From UBA6120 sp035361955 (lineage in GTDB: Bacteria > Bacillota_I > Bacilli_A > RFN20 > CAG-826), in contig DAOSDC010000005.1 in NCBI GenBank assembly GCA_035361955.1, forward strand, positions 1 to 64,000: DNA of 64,000 nucleotides, written 5' to 3'. Shown here piece by piece: positions 16,987 through 25,831 of this stretch. A program made the position numbers and the translations under genes. The notes beneath the pieces were generated by a model, which saw only the letters and a program-made list of their open reading frames with translations, was not told the DNA's origin and did no database searches. Numbering within the stretch: position 1 is the stretch's first letter; every line of letters starts with the position of its first letter.

Positions 16987-17020
16987 TTGAGATTAAGGTC
17001 TATTTAATTACAATTAAATA
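16987..17020 (+). promoter_or_regulatory. Promoter and putative LacI operator of the fructan operon
   Basis: A -35 TTGAGA (16987-16992) and a -10 TACAAT (17009-17014) are separated by 16 bp. The -10 lies inside an inverted repeat with 9-bp arms TATTTAATT (17001-17009) and AATTAAATA (17012-17020) separated by AC. A repressor bound there would block polymerase. The divergent LacI regulator is the obvious candidate, although the repeat lacks the central CG usual in LacI sites. Confidence 0.6.
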
Positions 17021-17028
17021 AGAAAAGT

Positions 17029-17988
17029 ATGCCCTTAACACATGCGATAAAACCGGCCCCAGAAACGAAGTTTGTCAAAATTTCGTTCAAAAAGAACTTC
17101 AGAAAAAATTGGAGATTACTTTTATTTGTTCTGCCAGCCCTCATTTATGTGTTGATTTTTGCTTATTTACCAATGTATGGAATCGTGATTGCTTTCCAAG
17201 ATTTCACCCCCGTTGATGACATATTAGGACCCAATGCCAATTGGATAGGTTTTGGAAATTTCCTACGCTTTTTTAATGAATTTCGGTTTTGGAGATTATT
17301 AACTAATACATTCCTGTTAAGTTTGTTTGGTTTTCTGGTCGGCTTTCCAATTCCAATTATCGTCGCACTGATGCTTAACTCATTGAAAAATCAGAAGATT
17401 GCCAAAAAACTGCAAACGATTTTTTATGCGCCGCATTTTATCTCCGTAGTCGTTCTCGTTGGCATGTTATATCTATTTTTTGGTGAATACGGTCTTATAA
17501 ACAATATTGCTCGTTCAATAAACCTGGAAGCTTATTCGTATTTCTTACAGGCAGAAGCATTTCGTCCTTTGTTTATTTTTTCGGGCAATTGGCAAGATTT
17601 TGGTTGGAGTGCCATTATTTATTTGGCGGCTCTTTCGGGCGTAGACCCTCATTTACATGAAGCCGCCATTGTTGAAGGAGCTTCGAGAGTTAGACGCATC
17701 TTCGCGATCGATATCCCCGCAATCATACCAACCATTTCGATTATATTGATATTATCAATTGGTAACTTGATGTCAGTAGGTTACGAAAAAGCTTTTTTGA
17801 TGCAAACTGGAGCGAATATCGTAACATCGGAAATAATCGCTACTTATGTTTATAAAATTGGATTCCTTGGTACTGGGGAATACGGTTATGCAACTGCAAT
17901 CGGTTTGTTCAATTCAATTATTAATGTGATTTTGCTTGTGATCGCTAATGTCTCAGCCAGAAAATTTTCGGGTAATAGCATATGGTAA
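17029..17988 (+). CDS. ABC sugar transporter permease, LplB/UgpA type
   Basis: This 319-residue inner-membrane permease of the carbohydrate-uptake (CUT1) family has six predicted transmembrane helices from about residue 33. The EAA loop that contacts the ATPase reads EAAIVEGASRVRRIFAIDIP. It pairs with the next permease and the solute-binding lipoprotein. The ribosome-binding site is weak (AAGAAAAG). No ATPase gene is in the operon, which is typical of LplB/YtcP systems that share an MsmX-type ATPase encoded elsewhere. The substrate is probably fructo-oligosaccharide, from the GH32 genes that follow. Confidence 0.94.
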   Translation: MPLTHAIKPAPETKFVKISFKKNFRKNWRLLLFVLPALIYVLIFAYLPMYGIVIAFQDFTPVDDILGPNANWIGFGNFLRFFNEFRFWRLLTNTFLLSLFGFLVGFPIPIIVALMLNSLKNQKIAKKLQTIFYAPHFISVVVLVGMLYLFFGEYGLINNIARSINLEAYSYFLQAEAFRPLFIFSGNWQDFGWSAIIYLAALSGVDPHLHEAAIVEGASRVRRIFAIDIPAIIPTISIILILSIGNLMSVGYEKAFLMQTGANIVTSEIIATYVYKIGFLGTGEYGYATAIGLFNSIINVILLVIANVSARKFSGNSIW

Positions 17989-18917
17989 AAGAAACTCGCA
18001 TGCATTTATCCCTTAATAAAAGAAGGAAGCTTCGCCCCTACAAAGATTCAACTGGCGACAAGATATTTTACTTTGTCAACGGTTTCGTGTTGTTTCTACT
18101 TACGCTGATAGTTGTTTATCCGCTCTACTTCATCATTATTGCCTCAATTAGTGATCCGGATGCGATTTTTAATGGCGATGTGTATTTTTTTCCTATTAAG
18201 ATTACCTTCGAAGGTTATGCCCGTCTATTCAACGAGCCGCTCATATGGACTGGTTATCGCAATACAATTATTTATACGGTATTTGGAACGGCCTTCAATT
18301 TATTGTTAACGTTGCCGGCCGGATGGGCGCTATCAAGGAAAAATTTGCCATTTAGGAAACTTATTACTTGGTTCTTTGTGATTACGATGTTTTTTGGAGG
18401 AGGTCTAATACCTTACTATTTATTGGTTGCAAAATTAGGTTTGGTTGATAATCCCTTATCGATGATTGTGCTTGGCGGAGTATCGGTATGGAATGTTTTT
18501 GTGTGCAAGAGCTACTTTCAGGCCAACATTCCAGAGGAATTGTTAGAAGCATCACACATGGATGGTTGTGGTGAGTTCAGATCTTTTTGGCACGTTGTCA
18601 TACCTCTATCGAAACCAATTATCGCAGTCATGGTTCTTTTTTATGCGGTCGGACATTGGAATAGTTATTTTGATGCGTTGGTCTTTTTGTCGACTGAGGA
18701 ATATTATCCGCTGCAATTGGTATTGAAAGACATCTTGATTACGGCCGAGGTTATTAGCAACACCGGAGGGTCAGCGGAAACAATTATCGAACAGGCGAAA
18801 ATAGCCAATCAAATCAAATACTCCTCGATTATTGTAAGTAGTATTCCTATTATTATCCTCTATCCGCTCGTACAAAAATTTTTCAACAAAGGCTTCCTCA
18901 TCGGGAGTTTCAAATAA
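17982..18917 (+). CDS. ABC sugar transporter permease, YtcP/UgpE type
   Basis: This 311-residue second permease of the CUT1 importer has the expected longer N-terminal basic tail, six helices and the EAA loop EASHMDGCGEFRSFWHVVIP. It overlaps the first permease gene by 7 nt. The gap to the solute-binding protein is 10 nt. An ATG at 18000 is also possible as the start. Confidence 0.94.
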   Translation: MVKETRMHLSLNKRRKLRPYKDSTGDKIFYFVNGFVLFLLTLIVVYPLYFIIIASISDPDAIFNGDVYFFPIKITFEGYARLFNEPLIWTGYRNTIIYTVFGTAFNLLLTLPAGWALSRKNLPFRKLITWFFVITMFFGGGLIPYYLLVAKLGLVDNPLSMIVLGGVSVWNVFVCKSYFQANIPEELLEASHMDGCGEFRSFWHVVIPLSKPIIAVMVLFYAVGHWNSYFDALVFLSTEEYYPLQLVLKDILITAEVISNTGGSAETIIEQAKIANQIKYSSIIVSSIPIIILYPLVQKFFNKGFLIGSFK

Positions 18918-18927
18918 AGAGGTTCAT

Positions 18928-20586
18928 ATGCACAAAAACAATATTATTATCGCATTAACTTTATCGGCTATCATCTTATCGTCGTGCCAAGGTTCCAACT
19001 CAACATCCGAAATTGATATTGATAGTCTCGGTTATCAATGGACTGATACTTCAGCCCCGATCATAGCAACCAAAGATGCGATTAGTTTTGACGTTTTATC
19101 TCCCAAGAATGCCTTGGCTGATAATTATGATGATATGAAAGTTTTTAACGACTTAAACGACAGCACGAATGTTAAAATTTCTTGGCGTAATCTATCGGAA
19201 TCTGCATATGCCGCCCAAAAGACTTTGATAATGTCTGACCGTAACAACTATCCAGACGCCATTTATCATGCGGGATTCAGCGACAAAGAAATAATCCAAT
19301 ATTCAAGCCGCAAAGTCATTATTCCACTAGATGAATATTTCGACAAAATGCCAAATCTTTCCGCTATACTCGAAAAACGCCCCGATGTCAGAAGAATGCT
19401 GACGGCACCCGACGGTCACATTTATACACTCCCTAAAGTCGAAGAGATGGGTTTAATGCCCTACCCCAATCTTTTATTCGTTAACAAATCATGGATTGCG
19501 GATTTAATCACCGCCAATCTAATTTCGTTTCTCACTATCAATGACTTGAATGATGGATTGAATTTAACTTTGGAACAATTTCGCACTATTTTAAGTCTCT
19601 TTAAGACTGAAGACATGAACAAAAATGGTAAAAATGACGAAATCCCATTATCGTTCGTTTACCAAAATTGGCAAGGTAATTACAGCGACTTATATGCAAC
19701 TTTCGGCATCCCTGAAAATATCAATCATTTGACGGTTCTAGATGGCAATATTACATTTACAGCCACCGATTCTAAATGGCGCGAAGCCACCAATTATTTT
19801 TATGAGTGGGTACGCGATGGTTTAATTGATCGTGAAATTTTTTCTCAAACACAAGATTTTTTCCTAGCAAAAGGGAAAGCAACTGATCAAAGATTGGGGG
19901 CATTCTATTGGTGGGAAAGCGAAACTGTCGTTAAAAACCCAGAAGATTATATTGTATTGAATCCTTTAATTGGTCTTCAAGGACAACAATACATCGGTGT
20001 GTCCAATAATCAAGAAATGACCCGGGGAGAATTTGTCGTGTTTAGTAAAGCGGCTCATCCCGAGATATTGCTGACTTACATGGACCGCTATTATGATCCG
20101 ATTATTTCTGCTCAAATAAACTATGGACCGATTGGCATCGTGTTTGAGGAAGAACTGGACGAACATGGTAAATTAGTCCAAAAACCCTTGCCACAAGGGA
20201 TGACGGCCGATGAGTTGCGCCTTAAAAATGCACCATTAGGTTGTTTCTATCTTAGTTATGAAGAGTGGGAAAACGTCATTAACATGGAACCGCGCGCGCG
20301 CCTACGGCTTGAAAGATTGGACGATCATGCGATTCCTTTTGTCTATCCCGGAGCTTCGCCTATCCCTAATATCACATATACGATGACAGAGATTAACGCT
20401 TTATCAACGATTGAGTTGAATCTCAACTCATACGTTTATGAGCAACAAACACAATGGTTATTAAATGGCGGTCCAAGTGAATCCCAATTCAACACCTTTA
20501 AGAACACGCTAAACAACATCGGACTTCAGGAAGCTTTGGCAATATACCAAGCGGCTTATAATCGATATATTGCTGAGTTCGAATAG
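18928..20586 (+). CDS. Extracellular solute-binding lipoprotein (LplA type)
   Basis: This 552-residue substrate-binding lipoprotein of the same importer has a signal peptide ending in the lipobox ILSSC with Cys20 as lipidation site. The large LplA-like fold (family about 500-560 aa) includes the acidic loop DMNKNGKNDEIP, a calcium-binding-type insertion common in this family. It captures the oligosaccharide outside the cell and delivers it to the two permeases. Confidence 0.92.
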   Translation: MHKNNIIIALTLSAIILSSCQGSNSTSEIDIDSLGYQWTDTSAPIIATKDAISFDVLSPKNALADNYDDMKVFNDLNDSTNVKISWRNLSESAYAAQKTLIMSDRNNYPDAIYHAGFSDKEIIQYSSRKVIIPLDEYFDKMPNLSAILEKRPDVRRMLTAPDGHIYTLPKVEEMGLMPYPNLLFVNKSWIADLITANLISFLTINDLNDGLNLTLEQFRTILSLFKTEDMNKNGKNDEIPLSFVYQNWQGNYSDLYATFGIPENINHLTVLDGNITFTATDSKWREATNYFYEWVRDGLIDREIFSQTQDFFLAKGKATDQRLGAFYWWESETVVKNPEDYIVLNPLIGLQGQQYIGVSNNQEMTRGEFVVFSKAAHPEILLTYMDRYYDPIISAQINYGPIGIVFEEELDEHGKLVQKPLPQGMTADELRLKNAPLGCFYLSYEEWENVINMEPRARLRLERLDDHAIPFVYPGASPIPNITYTMTEINALSTIELNLNSYVYEQQTQWLLNGGPSESQFNTFKNTLNNIGLQEALAIYQAAYNRYIAEFE

Positions 20587-20592
20587 GAATTA

Positions 20593-21198
20593 ATGATGAT
20601 AAAAACAGTCCACAGAATTGCCCAGGAAATAATTGATGCCATCGTCATCATCGGTATTTTGAGTTTATCTTTCGTATCGATTGTTGCTTTTGTTCCGGTG
20701 TTTGTTGGCCTGTGCGGATACTTTGCCTCCCCTAAAGAGGAGCGAAGTATTAAGATGATTTTTAAAACGATAGTATCAGGTGGAAAAACGCTGCTGGTTT
20801 TTTCGATAATTGAAACAATCGCTTTGACGATTGCTGTTTTAAATATTTCTTATTTCGAATTTGCCAATGGAACTATTTCAAATATGATATTGGCGTCGAG
20901 TTGGGTGGTTTTGTCATTATCTATCTGGACGCTTTTGTTTGTATCGCCGATTATAGTAAGAATGAATGCCACAACAAAACATCTCCTGTTCAATGCAGCG
21001 ACTGTTTTTGCAGCATCGGGATTTAAATCCATGCTAATTGTCATTTTTGCTGGTTTATGCGTTTATGTTGGTTTAATATTCCCCTACGCTTTGGGGATAT
21101 TAATATATTTTTTGTGTTTGGTAAACACAAGCGTTTGCAATAGGACAATTGATCAATTGAAACGTAAAGGAGAAAATCACTATGAAGAGAGTATCTAA
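20593..21198 (+). CDS. DUF624 (YesL-like) membrane protein
   Basis: This 201-residue membrane protein with about five helices resembles the DUF624/YesL family. Such proteins are found almost only inside polysaccharide-uptake operons next to LplB/YtcP permeases. Their function is not established; a role in the transporter complex or its sensing has been suggested by context. ATG occurs at both 20593 and 20596. The end overlaps the next gene by 17 nt. Confidence 0.72.
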   Translation: MMIKTVHRIAQEIIDAIVIIGILSLSFVSIVAFVPVFVGLCGYFASPKEERSIKMIFKTIVSGGKTLLVFSIIETIALTIAVLNISYFEFANGTISNMILASSWVVLSLSIWTLLFVSPIIVRMNATTKHLLFNAATVFAASGFKSMLIVIFAGLCVYVGLIFPYALGILIYFLCLVNTSVCNRTIDQLKRKGENHYEESI

Positions 21199-22600
21199 AA
21201 TGTTGTTTGGCTTAACCACCTTGTTGGCAATGTCCCTTAGTGTTGGTCTAAGCTCGACGAGAGCAGTAGAAACTGCCGCTGCGGGAGGCACCGGTTTAGA
21301 AGGCTGGGAACTCAATCTAGCCGAAGGCGCTACCGGAAGTCTCAGCACAAGTACCGGCTTTATTGTTGCTGATATTACCAATCCCGGTACCGCTGGTTTG
21401 CATGTAAAACTAGCTAATTACGGAGAAACGTTAAATGAGGGAGAAAGTTACTCACTCACTATTCGAGCAAAAGCTAGTAAAACGATTACCGCGGATTTTA
21501 TTGTAAATAATGCGCCGGGATGGAATACTATGGCTGAGAATCGCAGTGTCTCAATCGGCACTTCGTTTCAAAACATAACTGCGAACTTCACGGCCTATGC
21601 CAATGAAACCGATGTCGAATATTTATTCGAATTTGGTAATAATTCATCTTGGGGTACCAATACCGGAAGTTATGTCTTAACGATTGAGAAAATCACCCTC
21701 GATGTACAAGAACCATCTGCGATGTTTTCCGATGACTTCTCATCAGGTTTAGGGAGCAATTGGTATACAAGATATTCGGACAACGCAACTGGAAATCTTT
21801 CAGTAATTGATGGTGCGTTGGTACAAGAAATCACGAGTTATGGTGCTGGTCATGTTTGGATTATCGGCCCGTATGTCAATACCGATGTTGATATCACGCA
21901 AGGCGAAAAATACATCTTTAGATTTAATGTTTCCGTGACATACGCTCAAAACTATGAAGTAACGTTTGAGGATTACCGTTTGAGTCATGAGTATCGCGCG
22001 GGTTTTAGCAGTGGTAGTTGGACCGCTGGTTCACATACCTATGTGCATATTTTCGATGCTTCAACCAGTCTCACTGATGTATATGTGAGTTTTGCGCTTG
22101 GTCAATCGAGCGGAACCACTCCAAACAGTATTACATTTGATAATATGGTGCTTTCTTCATACACAGAAGCATCATATGAAACAAGGCCGGGCTACTACGT
22201 GTCTGAGTTTGGAGCCCAATTGGAATTGGCCGAAACTTGCGTCGCCGATCCGGAATCCGGGTATGGTTATATGGATGTGCCTACCCTAAAAACAACTTAT
22301 TACGATAAGTTGCTTGATATCGAAAATCTTGGTTTGGTTTCAATCCAAGATTACGATTATATTTATGGACAAGGATCGGGAGAAAAAGTTGCCGCTGCCG
22401 TCACTGTCGAAGCCAAATGGTTGATGATGGTTGCGATGTACAATGCCAATAATGGTGAGTTGCCTGATGTTACTTTGGCGCCGGTATCGCCATATAATCC
22501 AGAAAAGTTTGATTTGACGATTGCCTGGGTTTCACTGTTAACATTTGGCTTAGGAACAGCTAGCTTTATCGTGTTTCATCGGAAACGGAAGTCAATTTAA
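21182..22600 (+). CDS. Surface protein with carbohydrate-binding-like beta-sandwich domains and C-terminal anchor
   Basis: This 472-residue protein has a signal peptide (cleaved near residue 28), two beta-sandwich domains and a C-terminal transmembrane helix followed by HRKRKSI. Domain 1 (about 38-178) resembles CBM4/9-type modules. Domain 2 (about 182-330) contains YRAGFSSGSWT and FALGQSSG and is clearly related to a domain in the next protein. Residues about 335-430 are helical. An AAAGGAG site precedes the ATG. Inside a fructan operon it is best read as a fructan-capturing surface protein. No catalytic residues were seen. Confidence 0.75.
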   Translation: MKRVSKMLFGLTTLLAMSLSVGLSSTRAVETAAAGGTGLEGWELNLAEGATGSLSTSTGFIVADITNPGTAGLHVKLANYGETLNEGESYSLTIRAKASKTITADFIVNNAPGWNTMAENRSVSIGTSFQNITANFTAYANETDVEYLFEFGNNSSWGTNTGSYVLTIEKITLDVQEPSAMFSDDFSSGLGSNWYTRYSDNATGNLSVIDGALVQEITSYGAGHVWIIGPYVNTDVDITQGEKYIFRFNVSVTYAQNYEVTFEDYRLSHEYRAGFSSGSWTAGSHTYVHIFDASTSLTDVYVSFALGQSSGTTPNSITFDNMVLSSYTEASYETRPGYYVSEFGAQLELAETCVADPESGYGYMDVPTLKTTYYDKLLDIENLGLVSIQDYDYIYGQGSGEKVAAAVTVEAKWLMMVAMYNANNGELPDVTLAPVSPYNPEKFDLTIAWVSLLTFGLGTASFIVFHRKRKSI

Positions 22601-22606
22601 TAAGGC

Positions 22607-24352
22607 ATGAACATTAGGAATAAAACGCTATTGCTATTGGCAACATTAGCAATATCTCTTCTTTCAAGTTGCGGATCATCAGCGTCTTCTTCGCAGGCTC
22701 CGAATCAAGCGCCATCAATCACTGGCGTGCCTGACGAAGCGACAGTCACGCTTGGGGAAACATATAATGCGCTCTCAGGCGTGATTGCCTCCGATCCGGA
22801 AGATGGTATTTTGACAAGTTCGATTGTCATCACGTCTACACCAACTCTTGTAAACAATGAAGGCTTGCTATACCCGGAAATGCAGGGTGAATACTATTTA
22901 ACATATACCGTTACCGATAGTGGATCATTAAAAACTGAAGTTTATTCAACTCTAATCGTTAGTGCGCCAATCCCTACCGAAACCATATACCAGCAATTCG
23001 ATTTTTCGTCTGATGCCGTGCTAGACATGCATGGTTGGGAACTAGTGACACAAGATACTGCCATCGCCACGAGCGCTCTATCGCATGGTAGGTTAGCGAT
23101 TCAAATAGACAACCCTGGCCTATTTAACAACAGTGTTGTCCTCCATAAAGACAACATTACATTTGTTGAAGCCACCGAATATGAAATAGTTTTAACAGTC
23201 AAAGCATCATATGCGTCTTCGTTAGTCGTTCACATAATTGATCCGCTTGATTCATCTTTATTAACTTCGTCAGATGTTTTGTCAATTGACCTAAGTACTA
23301 CCGATTTGCTTTTTACTTTTACTGCCCCATCAACACTTATTGATGGAGAAGTATCGATTTTGCTTGGCGACGAATTGGGTGTTGCCGATTCGATTTTGTA
23401 TTTTGACGAAATCACAATTAATCAAAGACGCGAAGTCGAGGTTGACACTGAATTGATTGTTGATGATTTTTCGTTATCAACCGATCCTTGGAACTATAAC
23501 GTCGGTGCCGGGGCAACGGCTTTACTAGACAATGCTGATGGTAAGTTATCATTTACCATCTCAAATTATGCACTTGAAAACAATCCCTGGAATATTAATC
23601 TTTTCCGGCCATCGCCTATTAATCTGGTCTTGGGAAATGACTATGAGTTGCGGTTCTTGGTTACGACATTACAATCACAATTTTTTGAGGTCTGCTTTGA
23701 AAACAGCGCCATGGATTGGCAAATTCGTGCTGGATTCAATGACGGAACTTGGATTGGTAGTGAAGAATATTCATACCGATTTACAGCATCAATGAATATT
23801 ACTGGATTATACTTAAAAATCGCGTTAGGTCGCGGTAGCGCTTCGTCAAACACGATTACAATCGATGACTTCTCATTCGTCAGCATCGGTGGCAATACCG
23901 AAATAACTGGAAGTAGCGATTCGTTTATCATTGACTATGATAACTCGGTTTGGCAAACCTTTTCTGAATCCGACGGTCGTGGTTACGGTTACCTTGAAAA
24001 CGACATGCTGCATTATCATATCGAGGCATTCGGCACAACCGATTGGCACAACAAAGTTGTCATTCGTCCAAATACGCTTGAAGCGATGGCTCGCTATCGA
24101 GTCGAATTCGATATCGTCGCATCAATGCAAACAGAAGGTTTGTTCATTGTTAACGAAATTGGACAATGGAATCCATTTGTCAATCAGGGTATTACCGTGA
24201 CAACTACGGCCGCAACCATCAGTTTTGAAATTGATGAAATGCTTTACTCCGATTATGAAATCGAATTGCTTTGGCAATTTGGTGGATATCCAAATAACAC
24301 CGCTCCCACGACCATCATGCTATTCAATCTGACGATATACCGCATTGCGTGA
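22607..24352 (+). CDS. Lipoprotein with Ig-like and three beta-sandwich binding-type domains
   Basis: This 581-residue lipoprotein has the lipobox LLSSC with Cys22, then a short Ser-rich linker and an Ig-like domain of the DUF5011/cadherin-like type (about 38-118; TLGETYNALSGVIASDPEDG). Three consecutive jelly-roll-like domains follow at about 128-275, 280-430 and 440-580. The second contains IRAGFNDGTWIG and IALGRGSAS and matches domain 2 of the upstream surface protein. These are probable carbohydrate-binding modules with no catalytic signature. The start is 6 nt after the previous stop; the ribosome-binding site is poor, so translation is likely coupled. Confidence 0.75.
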   Translation: MNIRNKTLLLLATLAISLLSSCGSSASSSQAPNQAPSITGVPDEATVTLGETYNALSGVIASDPEDGILTSSIVITSTPTLVNNEGLLYPEMQGEYYLTYTVTDSGSLKTEVYSTLIVSAPIPTETIYQQFDFSSDAVLDMHGWELVTQDTAIATSALSHGRLAIQIDNPGLFNNSVVLHKDNITFVEATEYEIVLTVKASYASSLVVHIIDPLDSSLLTSSDVLSIDLSTTDLLFTFTAPSTLIDGEVSILLGDELGVADSILYFDEITINQRREVEVDTELIVDDFSLSTDPWNYNVGAGATALLDNADGKLSFTISNYALENNPWNINLFRPSPINLVLGNDYELRFLVTTLQSQFFEVCFENSAMDWQIRAGFNDGTWIGSEEYSYRFTASMNITGLYLKIALGRGSASSNTITIDDFSFVSIGGNTEITGSSDSFIIDYDNSVWQTFSESDGRGYGYLENDMLHYHIEAFGTTDWHNKVVIRPNTLEAMARYRVEFDIVASMQTEGLFIVNEIGQWNPFVNQGITVTTTAATISFEIDEMLYSDYEIELLWQFGGYPNNTAPTTIMLFNLTIYRIA

Positions 24353-24361
24353 GGAACGAAC

Positions 24362-25831
24362 TTGAAATACACAACTTTATTTGCTGATGCTTACATCGAG
24401 GCCAAACGTCATCAAACGGTGCCCAAATATCGACCAAAATTTCATTTGACTCCGCCGATTGGGTGGATGAATGATCCTAATGGCTTTGTTTATTATCAAG
24501 GGGCATTTCATGTCTTCTATCAATTTCATCCCTACGATTCTAGATGGGGGCCAATGCATTGGGGTCACGCATCTTCATATGACTTAATAACTTTCAAACA
24601 TTTACCTGTTGCCCTTGCTCCCGACATGAAAGAGGAGCACGGATGTTTTTCTGGCGGTGCGATTGTCGATCCACATGATCCGAAAAGACTCTACTTAACT
24701 TATACCATGCATTATGAAAATGGCGAAATAAGGCAACGCCAAAATATTGCCACGAGCATAGATGGTTTGAAATTTATAAAGAAAGATGTGCCGATTCTTA
24801 CAGAATTAGATTTGCCAACGACCGCTTCAATCAGCGAATTTCGCGACCCAAAGCCATTATACATCGATGGACACTTTTATCTTCTCGTCGGATCATCATC
24901 AAATGGAGTTGGGCAAATCCTCGTATATCGTTCTCAAGATTTGGTTAAGTTTGATTACCATTTTACGATCGGCCCAAACCGCTACTTTGGCGTCATGGCG
25001 GAGTGTCCCGATTTAGCAAGAATTAGTAATCACGATGTTCTAATCGTATCGTCAACAAAATTAAAGTCGGATCAAGGCAAATTTCAAAATATTAACTCTA
25101 GTTTGGCATTTATTGGAACATTTGATTTAGCTAACCGAAAATATCAGATTGACGCCATTCAAGAAATAGATCGTGGCCACGCTTTTTATGCGCCACAATT
25201 AACACAAGCACCGAATCAGGACATTATTATGACCGCTTGGATGAATATGTGGGACAAACCTAATTTTACTGATATCGAGCAACATGGATGGTCTGGTTCG
25301 CTAATATTGCCACGCGTGCTTTCGATTAAAAATGGATTAATATATCAGCGTCCCATCGCCTCTATCGATAAGTACATTAAAAATGAATTGGCGCCATTAA
25401 ACAATGCGATTGTTCCAAAGACTGGCATTTGGTTTGTAAAAATGGACCAGCGCGCCTTTTGGGAATGGCGTTTCGAAAATATCGACAATCCATCAGATTA
25501 TATTTCAATTTCAACGCATGATGGTTTTGTTATAGTTGATGCTTCTAACGTCGTCGATTATCCGCTTGAAGCTAGAAAAAGCCTCTATCGGTATTCCAAC
25601 GATGTTGAACTACGCTTAATCATCGATACGAGCTCATTTGAGTTATTCATCGAGGATGGCAGAGAAACAATTACTACTCTTGCTTATCTAAACTGTGATA
25701 GTTATCGCTTGTGTTTCATTGGAGACCAATTATTGATTATGTCGCACAAATTTGCTTCGCTTGATATAAATAATCCGGAGGTAAATGATGAAAAAAATCG
25801 TGCCAATAATGACAATATTGTTCATATCTAG
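24362..25831 (+). CDS. Glycoside hydrolase family 32, intracellular fructan/sucrose hydrolase
   Basis: This 489-residue GH32 enzyme has no signal peptide, so it acts on imported oligosaccharides in the cytoplasm. All catalytic elements are present: nucleophile Asp38 in WMNDPNG, transition-state stabiliser in RDP (161-163) and acid/base Glu214 in ECPD. A C-terminal beta-sandwich follows from about residue 340. It should release fructose from fructo-oligosaccharides or sucrose, feeding the fructokinase downstream. The start is TTG with GAGG upstream. Its 3' end overlaps the next gene by 47 nt. Confidence 0.93.
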   Translation: MKYTTLFADAYIEAKRHQTVPKYRPKFHLTPPIGWMNDPNGFVYYQGAFHVFYQFHPYDSRWGPMHWGHASSYDLITFKHLPVALAPDMKEEHGCFSGGAIVDPHDPKRLYLTYTMHYENGEIRQRQNIATSIDGLKFIKKDVPILTELDLPTTASISEFRDPKPLYIDGHFYLLVGSSSNGVGQILVYRSQDLVKFDYHFTIGPNRYFGVMAECPDLARISNHDVLIVSSTKLKSDQGKFQNINSSLAFIGTFDLANRKYQIDAIQEIDRGHAFYAPQLTQAPNQDIIMTAWMNMWDKPNFTDIEQHGWSGSLILPRVLSIKNGLIYQRPIASIDKYIKNELAPLNNAIVPKTGIWFVKMDQRAFWEWRFENIDNPSDYISISTHDGFVIVDASNVVDYPLEARKSLYRYSNDVELRLIIDTSSFELFIEDGRETITTLAYLNCDSYRLCFIGDQLLIMSHKFASLDINNPEVNDEKNRANNDNIVHI

